DNA of 64,000 bases from Streptomyces sp. NBC_01445 (GTDB lineage: Bacteria > Actinomycetota > Actinomycetes > Streptomycetales > Streptomycetaceae), in NCBI RefSeq assembly GCF_035918235.1, contig NZ_CP109485.1, positions 4,774,001 to 4,838,000 of the forward strand. The letters are read 5' to 3'. Both the position numbers and the translations under genes were made by a program. The first letter of the stretch is position 1. Each line of letters begins with the position of its first letter. Shown one piece after another: positions 39,123 through 47,948 of the stretch. Below the pieces are notes generated by a model. It saw only the letters and a program-made list of their open reading frames with translations. It was not told where the DNA came from and did not search any database.

Positions 39123-39134
39123 TTCACCGGTGAA
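39123..39134. promoter_or_regulatory. Perfect palindrome TTCACCGGTGAA
   Basis: A 12-base perfect palindrome in the 312-base region between mqnA and the kinase, 146 bases before the kinase start. It is a likely protein-binding site, but no regulator is known. The rest of the region (38978-39289) holds only the tandem repeat and the mqnA terminator. Confidence 0.35.
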
Positions 39135-39223
39135 ATTCCTGACGTTCACAGCCGATCGTCACCGAACAGCCCGTTGTTTCCGGATAGCCGGAATTGCCCC
39201 GCACGCGAGAGGGACGGCACGCA

Positions 39224-39267
39224 GAAGGCGTACGCGAATTCCCGCGGGGGAATTCCCGTACGCCTTC
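39224..39267 (-). terminator. Terminator after mqnA
   Basis: 20-base arms (39224-39243 and 39248-39267) pair with one mismatch around a 4-base loop, starting 23 bases past the mqnA stop. Confidence 0.85.
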
Positions 39268-39289
39268 CGGGGACGGCGGAGCTACCGCG

Positions 39290-40162
<873 letters not shown>

Positions 40163-40267
40163 CTAGACCCCATGCGGTACGGTGCAGGCTTCAGGGTCCC
40201 CGAGTCGGCTCTGTCAACCCTTTGACGCCCCGTGTCAAACCTCCGGGTGACGTGATCTTTCCCTCTA

Positions 40268-40295
40268 TTGCATTCCGGTGCCTGCGTGCTAGGCT
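40268..40295 (+). promoter_or_regulatory. Likely promoter of the cold shock gene
   Basis: TTGCAT and TAGGCT are separated by 16 bases, close to the HrdB-type consensus. A start near 40302 would give a 5' leader of about 145 bases. The leader contains four TTGCAG copies between 40306 and 40412. Confidence 0.5.
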
Positions 40296-40445
40296 CGCCC
40301 GCAAGTTGCAGTTTGGTTTCCCTTGCAGTACAGAGCCTGCGGAGCATGTGACCGCGGGCTCTCGTCGTTTTCAGACTTTTGCAGTTGTTCGCAAGTGCAT
40401 TTGCAGGTTCTGGAGCAGGGCGACCCTTTGGCCCAAGGAGGGCTT

Positions 40446-40649
40446 ATGGCTACCGGAACCGTGAAGTGGTTCAACGCTGAAAAGGGCTTTGGCTTCATTG
40501 CCCAGGAAGGCGGCGGCCCGGACGTCTTCGTCCACTACTCCGCGATCAACGCAAACGGCTTCCGCTCCCTCGAGGAGAACCAGGCCGTGAGCTTCGACGT
40601 CACGCAGGGTCCGAAGGGCCCGCAGGCGGAGAACGTCACCCCCATGTAA
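40446..40649 (+). CDS. Cold shock protein (CspA family)
   Basis: A 67-residue single-stranded RNA/DNA-binding OB-fold protein. RNP1 is KGFGFI and RNP2 VFVHY, after the standard start [15 protein letters not shown]. It acts as an RNA chaperone. The ATG follows AAGGAGGG at good spacing. The frame is open about 120 bases upstream, but that part is leader, not coding. The long leader is typical of csp genes and may fold as a temperature-sensitive structure. Confidence 0.97.
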   Translation: MATGTVKWFNAEKGFGFIAQEGGGPDVFVHYSAINANGFRSLEENQAVSFDVTQGPKGPQAENVTPM

Positions 40650-40709
40650 GTGGGGCGTCCCCAGGTTTGCCCTTGGGACGTCGTGACTCCGGAACGGATG
40701 CAGTACCCA

Positions 40710-40760
40710 AGGAGCCCCGCTCCGCCAAGTGCCCCGGCACGAGGCGGAGACGGGGCTCCT
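40710..40760 (+). terminator. Terminator after the cold shock gene
   Basis: Arms 40710-40726 and 40743-40760 pair over 17 bases with one bulge and are followed by CCTTTT, a classic intrinsic terminator. It can also end the convergent XRE-cupin gene. Confidence 0.9.
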
Positions 40761-40769
40761 GCCTTTTGC

Positions 40770-41333
40770 TCACGCGTACTGCATGACCAGGACGCACGTC
40801 GTACCCGGCTCCAGGGCGCGGCAGGTGTGCGGGACGTCGCCGGGGTACGACATGTAGTCGCCCGGGCCGAGTTCGACCGGGTCGTCCTGGGGTCCCGCGA
40901 GGACCCGGCCGGTGCCCACCACGATGTGCTCGACAGCGCCCGGCATATGAGGCTCCGAGTCGCGGGGCGCGCCGGGTTCGACCTGAAGGAAGTAGAGGTC
41001 GCGCCGGGAGCCCGGCGGGTTCGGTGAGAGCAGCGTCGCCGCGTAGTCGGCCTGCTCCGACGGGACCGCGACCCCCTCGCCCGCCCTGATGACCTGGACG
41101 ACGGGGCGGGGCGCGTCGAGCAGCAGACTCGGCGGCACGTCGAGCGCGACGCTCAGCGCCCAGAGCGTCTCCAGACTCGGGTTCCCGCTCGCCGACTCCA
41201 GTTGCGAGAGCGTGGACTTGGCGATCCCCGCGCGCTTGGCCAGCTCGGACAGGGAGATCCCGGCCCGGCCGCGCTCCCGGCGCAGGGCCGCGGCGATCCG
41301 GTCGAGGGGGAGGCGGGGGGTCTGGCCGGCCAT
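40770..41333 (-). CDS. XRE-family regulator with cupin sensor domain
   Basis: A 187-residue regulator. Residues ~10-65 form a helix-turn-helix (ISLSELAKRAGIAKSTLSQLESA) and residues ~110-185 a cupin barrel (EHIVVGTGRVLAGPQDDPVELGPGDYMSYPGDVPHTCRAL). Proteins of this plan often sense a small molecule and control nearby transport or catabolic genes. It is divergent from azlCD, with repeated CGAACAG elements between them, so it very probably controls azlCD and itself. The ATG has a TAGGAG site. Confidence 0.92.
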   Translation of the reverse strand: MAGQTPRLPLDRIAAALRRERGRAGISLSELAKRAGIAKSTLSQLESASGNPSLETLWALSVALDVPPSLLLDAPRPVVQVIRAGEGVAVPSEQADYAATLLSPNPPGSRRDLYFLQVEPGAPRDSEPHMPGAVEHIVVGTGRVLAGPQDDPVELGPGDYMSYPGDVPHTCRALEPGTTCVLVMQYA

Positions 41334-41386
41334 GCTGCTCCTACTCACCGTTCGTTCGCTGGGGCGGACCGGATCGTTCGCCTTGA

Positions 41387-41448
41387 CGAACAGACGGTCC
41401 TGTGCCCATTCTACGAGTATGCGTTCGCCACACCGAACAGATGGTCCT
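41387..41448. promoter_or_regulatory. CGAACAG repeat elements, likely operator of the XRE-cupin regulator
   Basis: CGAACAGACGGTCCT (41387-41401) recurs with one change at 41434-41448, 47 bases on. A further GAACGAACAG follows at 41452-41461, and GTTCGccttgaCGAAC forms an inverted repeat at 41376-41391. Some elements lie inside the first codons of azlC. Confidence 0.5.
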
Positions 41449-42282
41449 CCTGAACGAACAGCCGGGGACCGGGCCGTACCCTCGGACCCCGCCGCCGCTC
41501 CCGCCCACAGCGACCGGCGGCTCCTGCGCGACATCGCGCTCGTCTGCCTCGCCGACGCCGTCGTGGGGGTCTCCTTCGGCGCGATCGCGGTCACCGGCGG
41601 GCTGCCCGTCTGGGTTCCCGTACTGATGTCGTTGATCGTCTTCGCCGGGTCGGCGCAGTTCAGCACCGTCGCCGTACTCGCGGCGGGTGGCGGTCCCGTG
41701 GCCGCCGCGGCGACCGGGCTGCTGCTCAACACGCGTACGGCGGCGTTCAGTCTGGCCGTCGCCGACGCGCTCGGCCGGTCCTGGCCCGCGCGTCTCGTCG
41801 GCGCACACCTCGTCACCGACGAGACTGCGGCGTTCGTCCTCGCCCAGCGGGATCCCCGGCGGCGCAGGGCGGCGTTCTGGATATCGGGCCTCGGGCTCTT
41901 CGCGGCCTGGAACCTCAGCGTGCTCGCCGGGGCGCTGGCGGGCTCCGTGCTCGGGGACACGGCCAGGTTCGGTCTGGACGCGGCGTTCCCGGCGGTGCTC
42001 CTCGCCCTCGTGCTGCCCGCGCTGCGCGGCGGGGCCGGGGTGCGACGGGCCGCGGCGGCCGGTGCGGTGATCGCGGTCGCCGCGACTCCGGTGCTGCCCG
42101 CGGGGATGCCGGTCCTGCTGGCGCTGACGGGCCTGCTCATGGCCCGCACGCCCCGCCGGGGAACCCCGTCCCTCACGCCCCGCCGGGGAACCCCGTCCCT
42201 CACGACCGGACGGGGAACCCCCTCCCCTACGACCGGCCCGGAAGCCCCTGCCCGTACGACCTCCCCGGGAGCCTCCTCGTGA
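41419..42282 (+). CDS. azlC: AzlC-family branched-chain amino acid exporter, large subunit
   Basis: A 287-residue membrane protein with about seven helices. The family core includes DAVVGVSFGAIAVTGGLP, FAGSAQFSTVAVLAAGG and NTRTAAFSLAVADALG. AzlC with AzlD exports branched-chain or related amino acids. No ribosome site precedes the ATG. TTGACG (41383) with CATTCT 18 bases on would place the RNA start at the ATG, so a leaderless message is likely. The last ~45 residues are a repetitive Arg/Gly/Thr/Pro tail coded by tandem repeats. azlD overlaps by 4 bases. Confidence 0.85.
   Translation: MRSPHRTDGPPERTAGDRAVPSDPAAAPAHSDRRLLRDIALVCLADAVVGVSFGAIAVTGGLPVWVPVLMSLIVFAGSAQFSTVAVLAAGGGPVAAAATGLLLNTRTAAFSLAVADALGRSWPARLVGAHLVTDETAAFVLAQRDPRRRRAAFWISGLGLFAAWNLSVLAGALAGSVLGDTARFGLDAAFPAVLLALVLPALRGGAGVRRAAAAGAVIAVAATPVLPAGMPVLLALTGLLMARTPRRGTPSLTPRRGTPSLTTGRGTPSPTTGPEAPARTTSPGASS
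42148..42228 (+). repeat. 27-base tandem repeats in the azlC 3' end
   Basis: Two near-identical 27-base copies (42148-42174, 42175-42201) and a diverged third (42202-42228) encode the repeated phrase RGTPSLT in the AzlC tail. Confidence 0.85.
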
Positions 42283-42593
42283 ACGCCACGCTCGTCGCCG
42301 TCCTCGTCCTGGCCGCCGGGACCTATGCCTTCCGGCTCGCCGGGCCCCTGCTGCACGGGCGGGCCGAACTGCCCGCGCGGGTGCAGGAGTTGCTGACCGT
42401 CGGGGCGACCGTGCTGCTGGTGGCGCTGCTCGCGACGGGGGCACTGACCGAGGGACACGGGTTCGCCGGGTGGGCCCGGCCCGCCGGGGTGCTGGCCGGC
42501 GGGCTGCTCGCGTGGCGGAAGGCGCCCTTCGCCGTCGTCGTCGTGGTGGCCGCCGCGACGACGGGCCTCCTGCGGCTCGCGGGCGTGTCGTAA
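42279..42593 (+). CDS. azlD: AzlD-family branched-chain amino acid exporter, small subunit
   Basis: A 104-residue protein with three to four membrane helices. It begins with the family phrase LVAVLVLAAGTYAFRLAGPLL. It forms the exporter with AzlC. The start GTG overlaps the azlC stop (GTGA), so the two are translationally coupled. Confidence 0.9.
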   Translation: MNATLVAVLVLAAGTYAFRLAGPLLHGRAELPARVQELLTVGATVLLVALLATGALTEGHGFAGWARPAGVLAGGLLAWRKAPFAVVVVVAAATTGLLRLAGVS

Positions 42594-42886
42594 CGACCCC
42601 TGCGTGTACGGGAATCCGCTCCCGATCGGGCGAGTTGCGCCTCCGACTCGCTCCCGGACGAGCCGATTCGGCAATGTACGGACGGATAGCGGACCCGACC
42701 GGTCACGCGGACCGCCTTCGTGGGAACCGCCGCTACTCTGATCGGCCCGCGTCACCGACCGGACCCCGGCGCAAAGGTTGGGTATACCGATTTCTGCGCC
42801 CGCACCGATGCCGGGGCCCGCCCGGCACATGCTGGCCGCATCCGACCGGAACGCAGCACGACGCAGCACGACGGAGGCACCAGAAC
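42594..42886. other. Intergenic region before the AfsR-like ATPase gene
   Basis: 293 bases without a gene. A short direct repeat, ACGCAGCACG twice in tandem (42851-42870), lies just before the GGAGG ribosome site of the next gene. No clear promoter or hairpin was found. Confidence 0.5.
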
Positions 42887-43936
42887 ATGCCGGAGCTCCT
42901 GCACACCCGGGCCGCGGGACTCGTCGGCAGGGGCGGCGCCGCGGCCGCGCTCGAACGGCTGCTGCGCGAGAAGCGCCTGGTGACGGTCGCCGGGCCGGGC
43001 GGCGTCGGCAAGAGCGCGCTCGCCGCCGAAGTCGTACGGCGCATGCGCCGCGAACCCTGGTCCGCGAAGGGCACCGCCGACCTGGCCACGCTCGACATCC
43101 CCGGGCTCGTGCCGCACGCGCTCGCCCGCGCCCTGCGCCTCGACCGCGATCCCGCGGTGCCGCAGCTCCCCGCGCTGGCCGCCGCGATCGGGCGGCGCCC
43201 GGCGCTCCTCGTCGTCGACACCTGCGAGCGGCAGGCCGCCGAGTGCGCCGCCACGCTGCTGCACCTCGTACAGGCGTGCCCGGAGCTGCGTGTCATCGCC
43301 ACCAGCAGGGTCCCGCTGGACACCCCGGTCACGTTCCCGCTGCCCCCGCTCGCCCCCGACGTTGCGGCCCGCCTGCTCAGGACGGCCGCGCTGGCACTCG
43401 GCGCGCCGCGGGACCCGGACCCCGAGCCGGCCCGCCGCATCTGCGCGGCGCTCGGCGGTCTGCCGCTCGCCCTGCGCATCGCCGCGGGCCAGCTGAAGGG
43501 TCACAAGGCCGACGATCTGCTGTCGCTGATCGGCCGCCCCGAGCGCCTGCTCGACCTGCCCGCCCCGATGCCCGGACTGCCGCACCGGCTGCGCACGCTG
43601 CGCGCCTCGCTGCGCTGGAGCCAGCGGCTCTGCCCGCCCGGCGAGCGGCTGCTGTGGGCGCGGGCCTCCGTCTTCACGGGACCCTTCACCCTGTCCGACA
43701 CGGTGACGGTGTGCGCGGACGACCGGCTGCCGCCCGACGAACTCGCCCGTGCCTTCGAGGGGCTCGCGGCCCACTGCCTGATCACACCCGAACCGTCGGG
43801 CCCCGGCGCCTTCCGCATGACGGCGGCCACGCGCGCGTACGGCAAGCATCTGCTGGAACGGCTCGGCGAGGACGCCGAGTTCCGGCGGCGCTGCCTGGCG
43901 CACTGCCTGCACAACGCCCCCGCCTTGCCGTCCTAG
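42887..43936 (+). CDS. AfsR-like NB-ARC/AAA ATPase without DNA-binding domain
   Basis: A 349-residue STAND-type ATPase. The P-loop GPGGVGKSALAAEVV is near residue 35, Walker B is ALLVVDTCERQAAE, and a downstream sensor region reads GGLPLALRIAAGQL, as in AfsR and LuxR (LAL) regulators. A winged-helix-like part (LRTLRASLRWSQRLCPPGERLLW...LSVF-type) ends the protein. It lacks both the N-terminal SARP domain and a C-terminal LuxR helix-turn-helix, and the TPR or WD repeats that usually follow. It may act through a partner or be a remnant of a larger regulator. The ATG has GGAGG at 9 bases. It ends 4 bases into the convergent MFS gene. Confidence 0.82.
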   Translation: MPELLHTRAAGLVGRGGAAAALERLLREKRLVTVAGPGGVGKSALAAEVVRRMRREPWSAKGTADLATLDIPGLVPHALARALRLDRDPAVPQLPALAAAIGRRPALLVVDTCERQAAECAATLLHLVQACPELRVIATSRVPLDTPVTFPLPPLAPDVAARLLRTAALALGAPRDPDPEPARRICAALGGLPLALRIAAGQLKGHKADDLLSLIGRPERLLDLPAPMPGLPHRLRTLRASLRWSQRLCPPGERLLWARASVFTGPFTLSDTVTVCADDRLPPDELARAFEGLAAHCLITPEPSGPGAFRMTAATRAYGKHLLERLGEDAEFRRRCLAHCLHNAPALPS

Positions 43937-45360
43937 CCCTTCTTCCTGGGCAGGGCCCAGGCCGCCAGCGCCGCCGTCACGCACAGGAGCCCGCCCGCGA
44001 CGACCAGGCTGGTACGCATGCCCCCGAGGGAGAATCCGTCGCTCGCGCCGCCCGCGATGAGGGAGCCGAAGAGGGCGACGGCGAGGGCGCCGCCGGTCTG
44101 GCGGAACGCGTTCAGGAGGCCGGAGGCCGTGCCCGCGCGGGCCGCCGGGACGCTGTCCATGAGCAGGGCGGTGAGCGCGGGGACCGCGAACGCGCCGCCC
44201 ATGCCCGTCGGGACGAGCAGCAGAAGTATCAGCCAGACCGGGGTGTCCGCGGCCAGCGGCAGGAGGCAGAACATGCCGAGGGCGAGGACGGCCTGTCCGG
44301 TCACGATGACGGGACGGCGGCCGAAGCGTTCGGCCATCGGCGGGGAGATCAGGTTGGTCGACGTGATGATCGCCGCCAGCGGTACGAACATGAGGCCGGC
44401 CTCGGTGCCGGACATGCCGCGCAGCTGCTGGTAGTAGAGGCCGAGCAGGAAGATCGCGCCGTAGAAGGCCACGTTGACCGCGAAGCCGATGGCGAGGGAC
44501 ACGCTCACGTCGCGCCGCCGCAGCAGGGGCAGCGGGACCATGGGCGCGCGGTGGCGCTTCTCGGCGGCGAGGAAGGCGAGCGCCCCGGCGACGGCCACGG
44601 CGAGTGCCGCGAGGACCGACGGGGCGGTCCAGCCGGCGTGGCCGCCCTCGATGACGGCGAAGGCGAGCCCGGCGAGCGCGAGGACCGCGGTGACCTGACC
44701 GGCCAGGTCGAGCGGGGCGGGACGGCGCGGGGAGCGCGGGACGCGGACGAGGAGGGCCAGGATCAGGGCGCCCACGGGCAGGTTCAGGAAGAAGACGGCG
44801 CGCCAGCCGGCGGCCTCGGTGAGGATGCCGCCGAGGACAGGGCCTACGGCCATGGCGACCGAACCGCCCACCGTCCACAGCGCGATGGCCCGAGCGCGAT
44901 GCCGCGCGTCGTCGTAGGCCTGGCGGATCAGCGCGAGCGAGGCCGGCATCACGATGGCAGCGGCGCCGCCCTGGACGACACGGGCCGCGACGAGCGTGCC
45001 GATGCCGGGCGCGAGGGCGCAGGCGAGCGAGGCCAGGGTGAACAGTCCGACGCCCCAGGCGTAGGCCCGCCGCGCACCGGCCCGGTCGGCGAGCGCACCG
45101 GCGGAGAGCATGAGCGCGGCGAACATCAGGGTGTACGCGTCGACGATCCACTGAAGCCCGGTGATGCCGCCGTGCAGCGACGTACGGATGGCGGGCAGGG
45201 CGATGTTCACGGCGGACACGTCGATGGAGATGACGGTGAAGCCGAGGAGCGCGGCGACGAGGGCGTGACCGGACGCCTGTACAGGTGCCGGCGCACCGGC
45301 CGCCGGGCTGGGGGCACGGGTCGGGTTCCGCTGGTCGGGGCGGGTGGCGGCGGACGGCAT
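43933..45360 (-). CDS. MFS drug transporter, DHA2 (EmrB/QacA) type
   Basis: A 475-residue pump with 14 predicted helices. DHA2 landmarks are LQWIVDAYTLMFAALMLSAGALADRAG (motif A region) and VVQGGAAAIVMPASLALI (motif C region). It should expel drugs or metabolites with proton antiport. The start ATG has GAGGAG upstream. Much longer open frame upstream is antisense to the regulator and not coding. It is divergent from the MmyB-like regulator across 264 bases, which holds an inverted repeat. Confidence 0.92.
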   Translation of the reverse strand: MPSAATRPDQRNPTRAPSPAAGAPAPVQASGHALVAALLGFTVISIDVSAVNIALPAIRTSLHGGITGLQWIVDAYTLMFAALMLSAGALADRAGARRAYAWGVGLFTLASLACALAPGIGTLVAARVVQGGAAAIVMPASLALIRQAYDDARHRARAIALWTVGGSVAMAVGPVLGGILTEAAGWRAVFFLNLPVGALILALLVRVPRSPRRPAPLDLAGQVTAVLALAGLAFAVIEGGHAGWTAPSVLAALAVAVAGALAFLAAEKRHRAPMVPLPLLRRRDVSVSLAIGFAVNVAFYGAIFLLGLYYQQLRGMSGTEAGLMFVPLAAIITSTNLISPPMAERFGRRPVIVTGQAVLALGMFCLLPLAADTPVWLILLLLVPTGMGGAFAVPALTALLMDSVPAARAGTASGLLNAFRQTGGALAVALFGSLIAGGASDGFSLGGMRTSLVVAGGLLCVTAALAAWALPRKKG

Positions 45361-45513
45361 GTTCGGGGCTCCTCGGGTGGAGAAACGGGTGGGCGACGTG
45401 GTCCGTCGTTCCTCCCCGGTCAGGCTTCGTGCGGGCGGCTCCGGCGACCGCGTCCGCGGCCCGGTGTCGTGCACCCCCTGGGTCCGCGGTGGCCGGGCCG
45501 CCCGCAACGGGAT

Positions 45514-45531
45514 CAACTCTGCGCGGAGTTG
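45514..45531. promoter_or_regulatory. Inverted repeat between MFS pump and MmyB-like regulator
   Basis: CAACTCtgcgcgGAGTTG: 6-base arms with a 6-base centre, 94 bases before the regulator start. It is a candidate operator controlling one or both divergent genes. Confidence 0.45.
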
Positions 45532-45624
45532 GCGCGAGGTGGCAGGGCGCCGTTCACCGGGGCGCGCTGTTCCTGGTCCTGACACGGCCCCCCACAGACG
45601 TCGCCGAGCAGGGAGAATGGGGGT

Positions 45625-46497
45625 ATGGCTGGTGGAGCGACGCAGGACGGCACGGAACTGGGCAGGTACCTCAAGGCGCGGCGAGCGCTCGTGAGCCCCC
45701 AGGACGCGGGGCTGCCCGCGGGAGCGGGGATCCGGCGGACGCCCGGCCTGCGCCGCGAGGAGCTGGCGACGCTCTCCGGCGTCAGCGTCGACTACTACAC
45801 GCGGCTGGAGCGCGGCCGCGAGACGAACCCCTCCACGGCCGTGATCGACGCCATCAGCCGAGCCCTGCGGCTGTGCGGCGACGCGCACGAACGCCTCCAC
45901 GACCTGGCCGAGCTGGCTTCGGGCCGCCTCACCGAGCCCCACCCCACGACCGACCGCACGGTGCGCGACTCGGTCCTGCGGGTCCTGGAGGCGCTGAGCC
46001 CGCTGCCCGCGTACGTGGTGAGCCGGCACAACTACGTGCTGGCGGCGAACCCGGCGGGCCGCCGCCTCCTGCCCGGCCTGTGGGACTGGCCGGACGAGGA
46101 GCGCAACATCACGCGGTATCTGTTCCTGCACCTCGTGGGCCGCAAGCTCTACGTCCCCTGGGAGGAGACGGTCGCGCAGTCGGTGGCGCACCTGCGCGCA
46201 GTGGGCGGCAAGGACCCGAACTCGCCGGAGCTGGCCGCTCTCGTCGGTGAACTCGTCCTGAAGTCACCGGAGTTCGCGAGGCTCTGGGACCGTTACGAGG
46301 TTCTGGAGCGCGGCGGCGGCACCAAGACGTTCGCGCACCCCAAGGTCGGCGCGATGACCCTCACGTTCGAGGTCATGCAGCTGGCGCGCACGGGCGGGCA
46401 GCGCCTCGTCACCTATCAGGCCGAGCCCGGCAGCCCGGACGAGGCGGCGATGCTGCGCCTGGACCCGGCGGCCCGCCCGGACCGCCGGGAGTCCTGA
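45625..46497 (+). CDS. MmyB-like XRE-family transcriptional regulator
   Basis: A 290-residue regulator with an N-terminal helix-turn-helix (RTPGLRREELATLSGVSVDYYTRLERG) and a C-terminal MmyB ligand-binding (PAS-like) domain from about residue 100 (LVAANPAGRRLLPGL-like AANPAGRRLL, then PKVGAMTLTFEVMQLA). Streptomyces MmyB-like regulators bind fatty acids in at least one structure and often control adjacent dehydrogenases or pumps. Here the divergent MFS pump and the downstream fabG/maoC pair are both candidates. Confidence 0.92.
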   Translation: MAGGATQDGTELGRYLKARRALVSPQDAGLPAGAGIRRTPGLRREELATLSGVSVDYYTRLERGRETNPSTAVIDAISRALRLCGDAHERLHDLAELASGRLTEPHPTTDRTVRDSVLRVLEALSPLPAYVVSRHNYVLAANPAGRRLLPGLWDWPDEERNITRYLFLHLVGRKLYVPWEETVAQSVAHLRAVGGKDPNSPELAALVGELVLKSPEFARLWDRYEVLERGGGTKTFAHPKVGAMTLTFEVMQLARTGGQRLVTYQAEPGSPDEAAMLRLDPAARPDRRES

Positions 46498-46580
46498 ACT
46501 CCCTTACACCACAGTCACGTTCGAGTGTCCTCGCACACCGGGCGCGCAGAGCGTTCCATCTCGACCAATTCCTGACCGTT

Positions 46581-46607
46581 GAGTAACCTTACTCGGAAGT
46601 AAATTAC
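46581..46607. promoter_or_regulatory. Overlapping TTACT/AGTAA-type operators before fabG
   Basis: Three overlapping inverted repeats lie 23-49 bases before fabG: GAGTAAccTTACTC (46581-46594), TTACTcggaAGTAA (46589-46602) and GTAAaTTAC (46599-46607). They are AT-rich in a GC-rich setting and look like a TetR-type operator over the promoter. The TetR gene at 49430 is the nearest candidate. Confidence 0.6.
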
Positions 46608-46629
46608 TGACCGAGCAGGGAGCTGGACC

Positions 46630-47943
46630 ATGGCCGACCGCTATCTGAACTTCACCGGCACGGCCCCGGGCCGCTTCCTGACCCGTCGCCTGGGCCTCCC
46701 CCAGCCCGCACAGCTGCACCGCTGGACGCCCGAACGGCCCGCGCTGGACAGCCCGTTGCTCCATCTCACGGCTGGCGAATCCGTGCACACGGCGGAGCTC
46801 GCGGGGCTGCTTGCGCGCACCGGCCTCGATGTGCGGGCGGCGGCCGAGCGCCCCGCCGCGATCGTCCTCGACGCCACGGCGGTCACGGACATTCCCACGC
46901 TCGCCGAGGTGCACGCGGCCCTGCACCCGGTCGCGCGCTCGGTCGCGTCCAGTGGCCGGATCGTGGTGCTCGGCGCCCCGCTCTCCCGCGACGACCACCA
47001 CCAGGCCGCCGCCCAGCAGGCACTCGAAGGGTTCGTGCGCTCCCTCGGCAAGGAGACCGGCCGCGGCCGCACCGTCACCCTCGTACGGGTCGAAGGGCCC
47101 GTGGCAGCCACCGAGTCGACGCTGCGTTTCCTCCTGTCGCCCAAGTCCGCGTACGTCAGCGGCCAGGTGATCGAGGTCGCTGCCGGCGACACCACAGCGC
47201 CCGCCGACTGGGCGCGCCCCCTGGCCGGCCGCACGGCCCTGATCACCGGCGCCGCGCGCGGCATCGGCGAGGCGGTGGCGGAGGTCCTCGCACGGGACGG
47301 GGCCCGCCTGATCCTCCTGGACGTACCGTCCGCGCAGGCGGACCTCGAGGCATTGGCCGCCCGCCTCGACGCCACCGCGCTGCCCCTTGACATCACGTCC
47401 CCCGACGCGGCCGAGCGGATCGCGGACGCCGTCCCCGCCCTGGACACCCTCGTCCACAACGCGGGCATCACCAGGGACCGCACCCTGGCCAAGATGCCCG
47501 CCGACCGCTGGACCACGGTCCTCGACGTGAACCTGGCGAGCGTCCTGACCACCACGGACGCGCTGCTCAAGTCAGGCACGCTCAGCCACGGCGGCCGCAT
47601 CGTCGCCACCGCGTCCATCGCCGGTCTCGCGGGCAACGCGGGCCAGACGAACTACGCGGCGAGCAAGGCGGGCATCGCCGGACTGACCCGGGCCCTCGCC
47701 CCCAAGGCACTCGCCGAACACGGCGTCACGGTCAACGCGGTGGCACCCGGCTTCATCGAGACGAGGATGACGGCCGCGGTCCCGCTGTTCATCCGCGAGG
47801 CGGGCCGCCGCATGAACTCGCTCCGGCAGGGCGGGCTACCGGTGGACGTGGCGGAGACGACGGCGTGGTTCGCGCACCCCGCCTCCGGCGCCGTCAACGG
47901 CCAGGTCGTCCGGGTCTGCGGCCAGAGCCTGCTCGGGGCGTGA
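46630..47943 (+). CDS. High-molecular-weight 3-oxoacyl-ACP/CoA reductase (FabG4-like)
   Basis: A 437-residue two-domain short-chain dehydrogenase. The first ~200 residues are a degenerate flavodoxin-like domain. The C-terminal SDR domain has ALITGAARGIGEAVA (GxxxGxG), NAGI, and the Ser-Tyr-Lys triad in ATASIAGLAGNAGQTNYAASKAG. It matches mycobacterial FabG4 in plan. It is probably NAD(H)-dependent on 3-oxoacyl-CoA. It is followed at once by a MaoC-type dehydratase, as fabG4 is by htdX. The thiolase gene (fadA2) often found beside such pairs is absent here. Confidence 0.9.
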   Translation: MADRYLNFTGTAPGRFLTRRLGLPQPAQLHRWTPERPALDSPLLHLTAGESVHTAELAGLLARTGLDVRAAAERPAAIVLDATAVTDIPTLAEVHAALHPVARSVASSGRIVVLGAPLSRDDHHQAAAQQALEGFVRSLGKETGRGRTVTLVRVEGPVAATESTLRFLLSPKSAYVSGQVIEVAAGDTTAPADWARPLAGRTALITGAARGIGEAVAEVLARDGARLILLDVPSAQADLEALAARLDATALPLDITSPDAAERIADAVPALDTLVHNAGITRDRTLAKMPADRWTTVLDVNLASVLTTTDALLKSGTLSHGGRIVATASIAGLAGNAGQTNYAASKAGIAGLTRALAPKALAEHGVTVNAVAPGFIETRMTAAVPLFIREAGRRMNSLRQGGLPVDVAETTAWFAHPASGAVNGQVVRVCGQSLLGA

Positions 47944-47948
47944 CGACC

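Noticed and set aside
42887..43936. Pseudogene of an AfsR/LAL regulator
   Set aside because: The frame is intact with a good ribosome site and complete NTPase motifs, so it is listed as a gene, with its missing domains noted.
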